From positions 1 through 64,000 of the forward strand of contig JAFMCL010000004.1 in the NCBI GenBank assembly GCA_017857815.1: a DNA stretch of 64,000 nucleotides, read 5' to 3'. How positions within the stretch are numbered: position 1 is the first letter of the stretch; each line of letters starts with the position of its first letter. Below are positions 62,612-64,000 of this stretch, in pieces. The DNA is from Flavobacteriaceae bacterium. GTDB lineage: Bacteria; Bacteroidota; Bacteroidia; Flavobacteriales; Flavobacteriaceae. The notes beneath the pieces are model-generated. The model ran no database searches. It was not told where the DNA came from and saw only the letters and a list, made by a program, of their open reading frames with translations. The translations under genes were made by a program, and so were the position numbers.

Positions 62612-64000
62612 TTATTTAGTTCTAAGGAGTTTTCGATTTTTATCTAAAAATCGAAAATCCAAATACAGGTAAGCATCACGGGGTACAACATGCACCCACT
62701 TTTTGTGTTTAAAATACCAGCTCATTCGGATGGATCGAAAGCCGCTGGTGATATAGGCAGCAATAAAAGGGTGAAGATGTAAATAAATCTTTTTGTTTTT
62801 ATGCTGACTATGCTCGACAATTTTGTCAAGCTCTGCGTTGATTTTATCAATTAAAACAATCGGAGCTTCCACCTCATTATTTTTATTAGGATTAGGCTCT
62901 ATTGTTTTGATATTCATCTCAGGGCGAACCCTTTGACGTGTGATTTGGATTAATCCAAATCGTGAAGGAGGCAGAATTTTATGTTTCGTTCTGTCCCTAC
63001 TCATTTCCTCTCGGAGATGATCAAATAATTTTTTTCGGTTTTCATTTGAATTAAGATCGATGAAATCAACCACAATAATTCCACCCATGTCTCGTAATCT
63101 CAATTGTCTAGCGATCTCACTTGCAGCAATAAGGTTAACATCAAGAGCAGTTTGTTCTTGTGTTTTCGCTTTATTGGAGCGGTTACCACTATTGACATCA
63201 ATTACGTGAAGGGCTTCGGTATGTTCAATAACCAAATAGGCGCCTTTTTGCATGGAGACTGTTCTCCCAAAGGCAGTTTTAATTTGTCTTTCGACTCCAA
63301 AATGATCAAAAATAGGTGTAGCTTTCTCTTTAAATTGCTTTACAATTGACACCTTCTTGGGTGCAATGGTTTTAAGGTAATCTATTATTTCAGCATACAT
63401 TTCTGAGTCGTCAACGTGAATTCCTGTGAAATCGTCATCAAAGATATCTCTTAATATAGAAGAGGATCTATTGATTTCACTTAGGATTAATGTGGGATAT
63501 TCATCTACTTTGGTAAATTTCTCACACATGTTTTTCCATCGTTCCAGAAGTTGCTGTAGATCAGCATCGAGTTCTGCGACTTTTTGGTTTTGTGCAACCG
63601 TTCTAATAATGACTCCAAATCCCTTTGGTCTTATGCTTTTAACAAGTTTCTTAAGGCGATTTTTTTCTTCATTACTATCTATTTTTTGAGAAATAGAAAT
63701 ACGGTCTGAAAAAGGAATAAGTACCATAAATCTTCCGGCCAGAGAAAGCTCGGAGCTCACTCTTGGACCTTTTGTCGAAATAGGTTCTTTAACAATTTGA
63801 ACAAGCATCTGTTGTTGGGCTTTCAAGTAATCTTGAATGGCACCATCTTTTGGAATCTCTTTTTCAAAATGAAAATTCTTTAACGTGTAGTCTTTAGTTT
63901 TACCTGAGCTTACCTGTTTAAAAAAATTCAATAATGAAGGTAAATTTGGGCCTAAATCATGATAATGTAAAAAGCCATCTTTTTCATGGCCAACATTAAT
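62612..64000 (-). CDS. rng: Ribonuclease G/E family (5' end beyond the window)
   Basis: The frame stays open from 63931 to the window edge and reads INVGHEKDGFLHYHDLGPNL, which belongs to the S1 domain, so the gene begins beyond 64000 and the Met at 63931 is internal. Visible parts: the end of the S1 domain, the nuclease core with HVIDVNSGNRSN and GGIIVVDFIDLNSNENR (metal aspartates), and the small domain. The CPxCxG zinc-link normally found before VEAPIVLIDKI is missing and replaced by an Asn/Pro-rich stretch. It should act in RNA decay and 16S maturation. Confidence 0.93.
   Translation of the reverse strand: MNVGHEKDGFLHYHDLGPNLPSLLNFFKQVSSGKTKDYTLKNFHFEKEIPKDGAIQDYLKAQQQMLVQIVKEPISTKGPRVSSELSLAGRFMVLIPFSDRISISQKIDSNEEKNRLKKLVKSIRPKGFGVIIRTVAQNQKVAELDADLQQLLERWKNMCEKFTKVDEYPTLILSEINRSSSILRDIFDDDFTGIHVDDSEMYAEIIDYLKTIAPKKVSIVKQFKEKATPIFDHFGVERQIKTAFGRTVSMQKGAYLVIEHTEALHVIDVNSGNRSNKAKTQEQTALDVNLIAASEIARQLRLRDMGGIIVVDFIDLNSNENRKKLFDHLREEMSRDRTKHKILPPSRFGLIQITRQRVRPEMNIKTIEPNPNKNNEVEAPIVLIDKINAELDKIVEHSQHKNKKIYLHLHPFIAAYITSGFRSIRMSWYFKHKKWVHVVPRDAYLYLDFRFLDKNRKLLRTK

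Overview
The window reads as chromosomal DNA of a marine-type flavobacterium (Bacteroidota, Flavobacteriia). This rests on the AT-rich sequence, five TonB-dependent receptors, flavobacterial-style exported proteins whose signal peptides end in FAQ, DUF4270/DUF4856/HTTM/imelysin lipoprotein families, -7 promoter boxes of the Bacteroidetes type TANNTTTG, and a near absence of Shine-Dalgarno sequences. No rRNA, tRNA, CRISPR array, intact insertion sequence or prophage was seen. Almost every long gene is intact; the RNase G gene runs off the right edge.

Layout. 0-6.2 kb (minus): a putative iron-uptake operon, DUF4856 lipoprotein - imelysin-like lipoprotein - HTTM membrane protein - FecA-like receptor. 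6.4-9.5 kb (plus): a pterin dehydratase, a secreted NIPSNAP protein, a lipoprotein sulfatase with HEAT-like tail and an unusual CSVAR active-site signature, and a CDGSH iron-sulfur protein. 9.5-15.2 kb (minus): a second receptor, a 2OG-Fe(II) oxygenase preceded by a structured leader with a 20-residue ORF and a strong SD, a Na+/H+ antiporter and ribE. 15.3-20.1 kb (plus): pdxA, yceD-rpmF and fabH-accB-accC (vitamin B6, L32, fatty acid initiation). 20.1-21.2 kb: a divergent pair of XRE-type repressor and unknown small gene, with matching candidate operators. 21.2-24 kb (minus): asd, alr, tdk. 24-27 kb (plus): unknown gene, rsmI, recJ. 27-32.8 kb (minus): pgi, an M23 peptidase, a DUF3108 protein, uvrC. 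32.9-46.8 kb: fthC on plus, then on minus lspA - secreted protein - DksA-like - ileS, a receptor, recO, gdhA, and the panC-panD-flippase-radA operon. 46.9-49.5 kb (plus): a half-length GT5 starch-synthase-like protein and a DUF4270 lipoprotein carrying an inserted calcium-binding repeat block. 49.5-51.7 kb (minus): YpdA-like reductase and an acyltransferase. 51.7-52.5 kb is a gene-poor stretch with possible coding remnants. 52.5-59.6 kb (plus): a large receptor, atpD-atpC, and a BtuB-like receptor. 59.6-64 kb: recX (minus), a GH95 fucosidase lipoprotein (plus), and RNase G (minus, partial).

How it works together: most of the window is housekeeping (lipid, cell wall, cofactor, DNA repair, translation, ATP synthesis) interleaved with outer-membrane nutrient uptake and polysaccharide-active lipoproteins. 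The points most worth a second look are the SD-bearing structured leader at 13.1-13.3 kb, the GIHH (swapped HIGH) signature of the isoleucyl-tRNA synthetase, the repressor/operator module at 20.5-20.8 kb, the non-canonical sulfatase signature, and the truncated GT5-like protein with a lost nucleotide-sugar motif.
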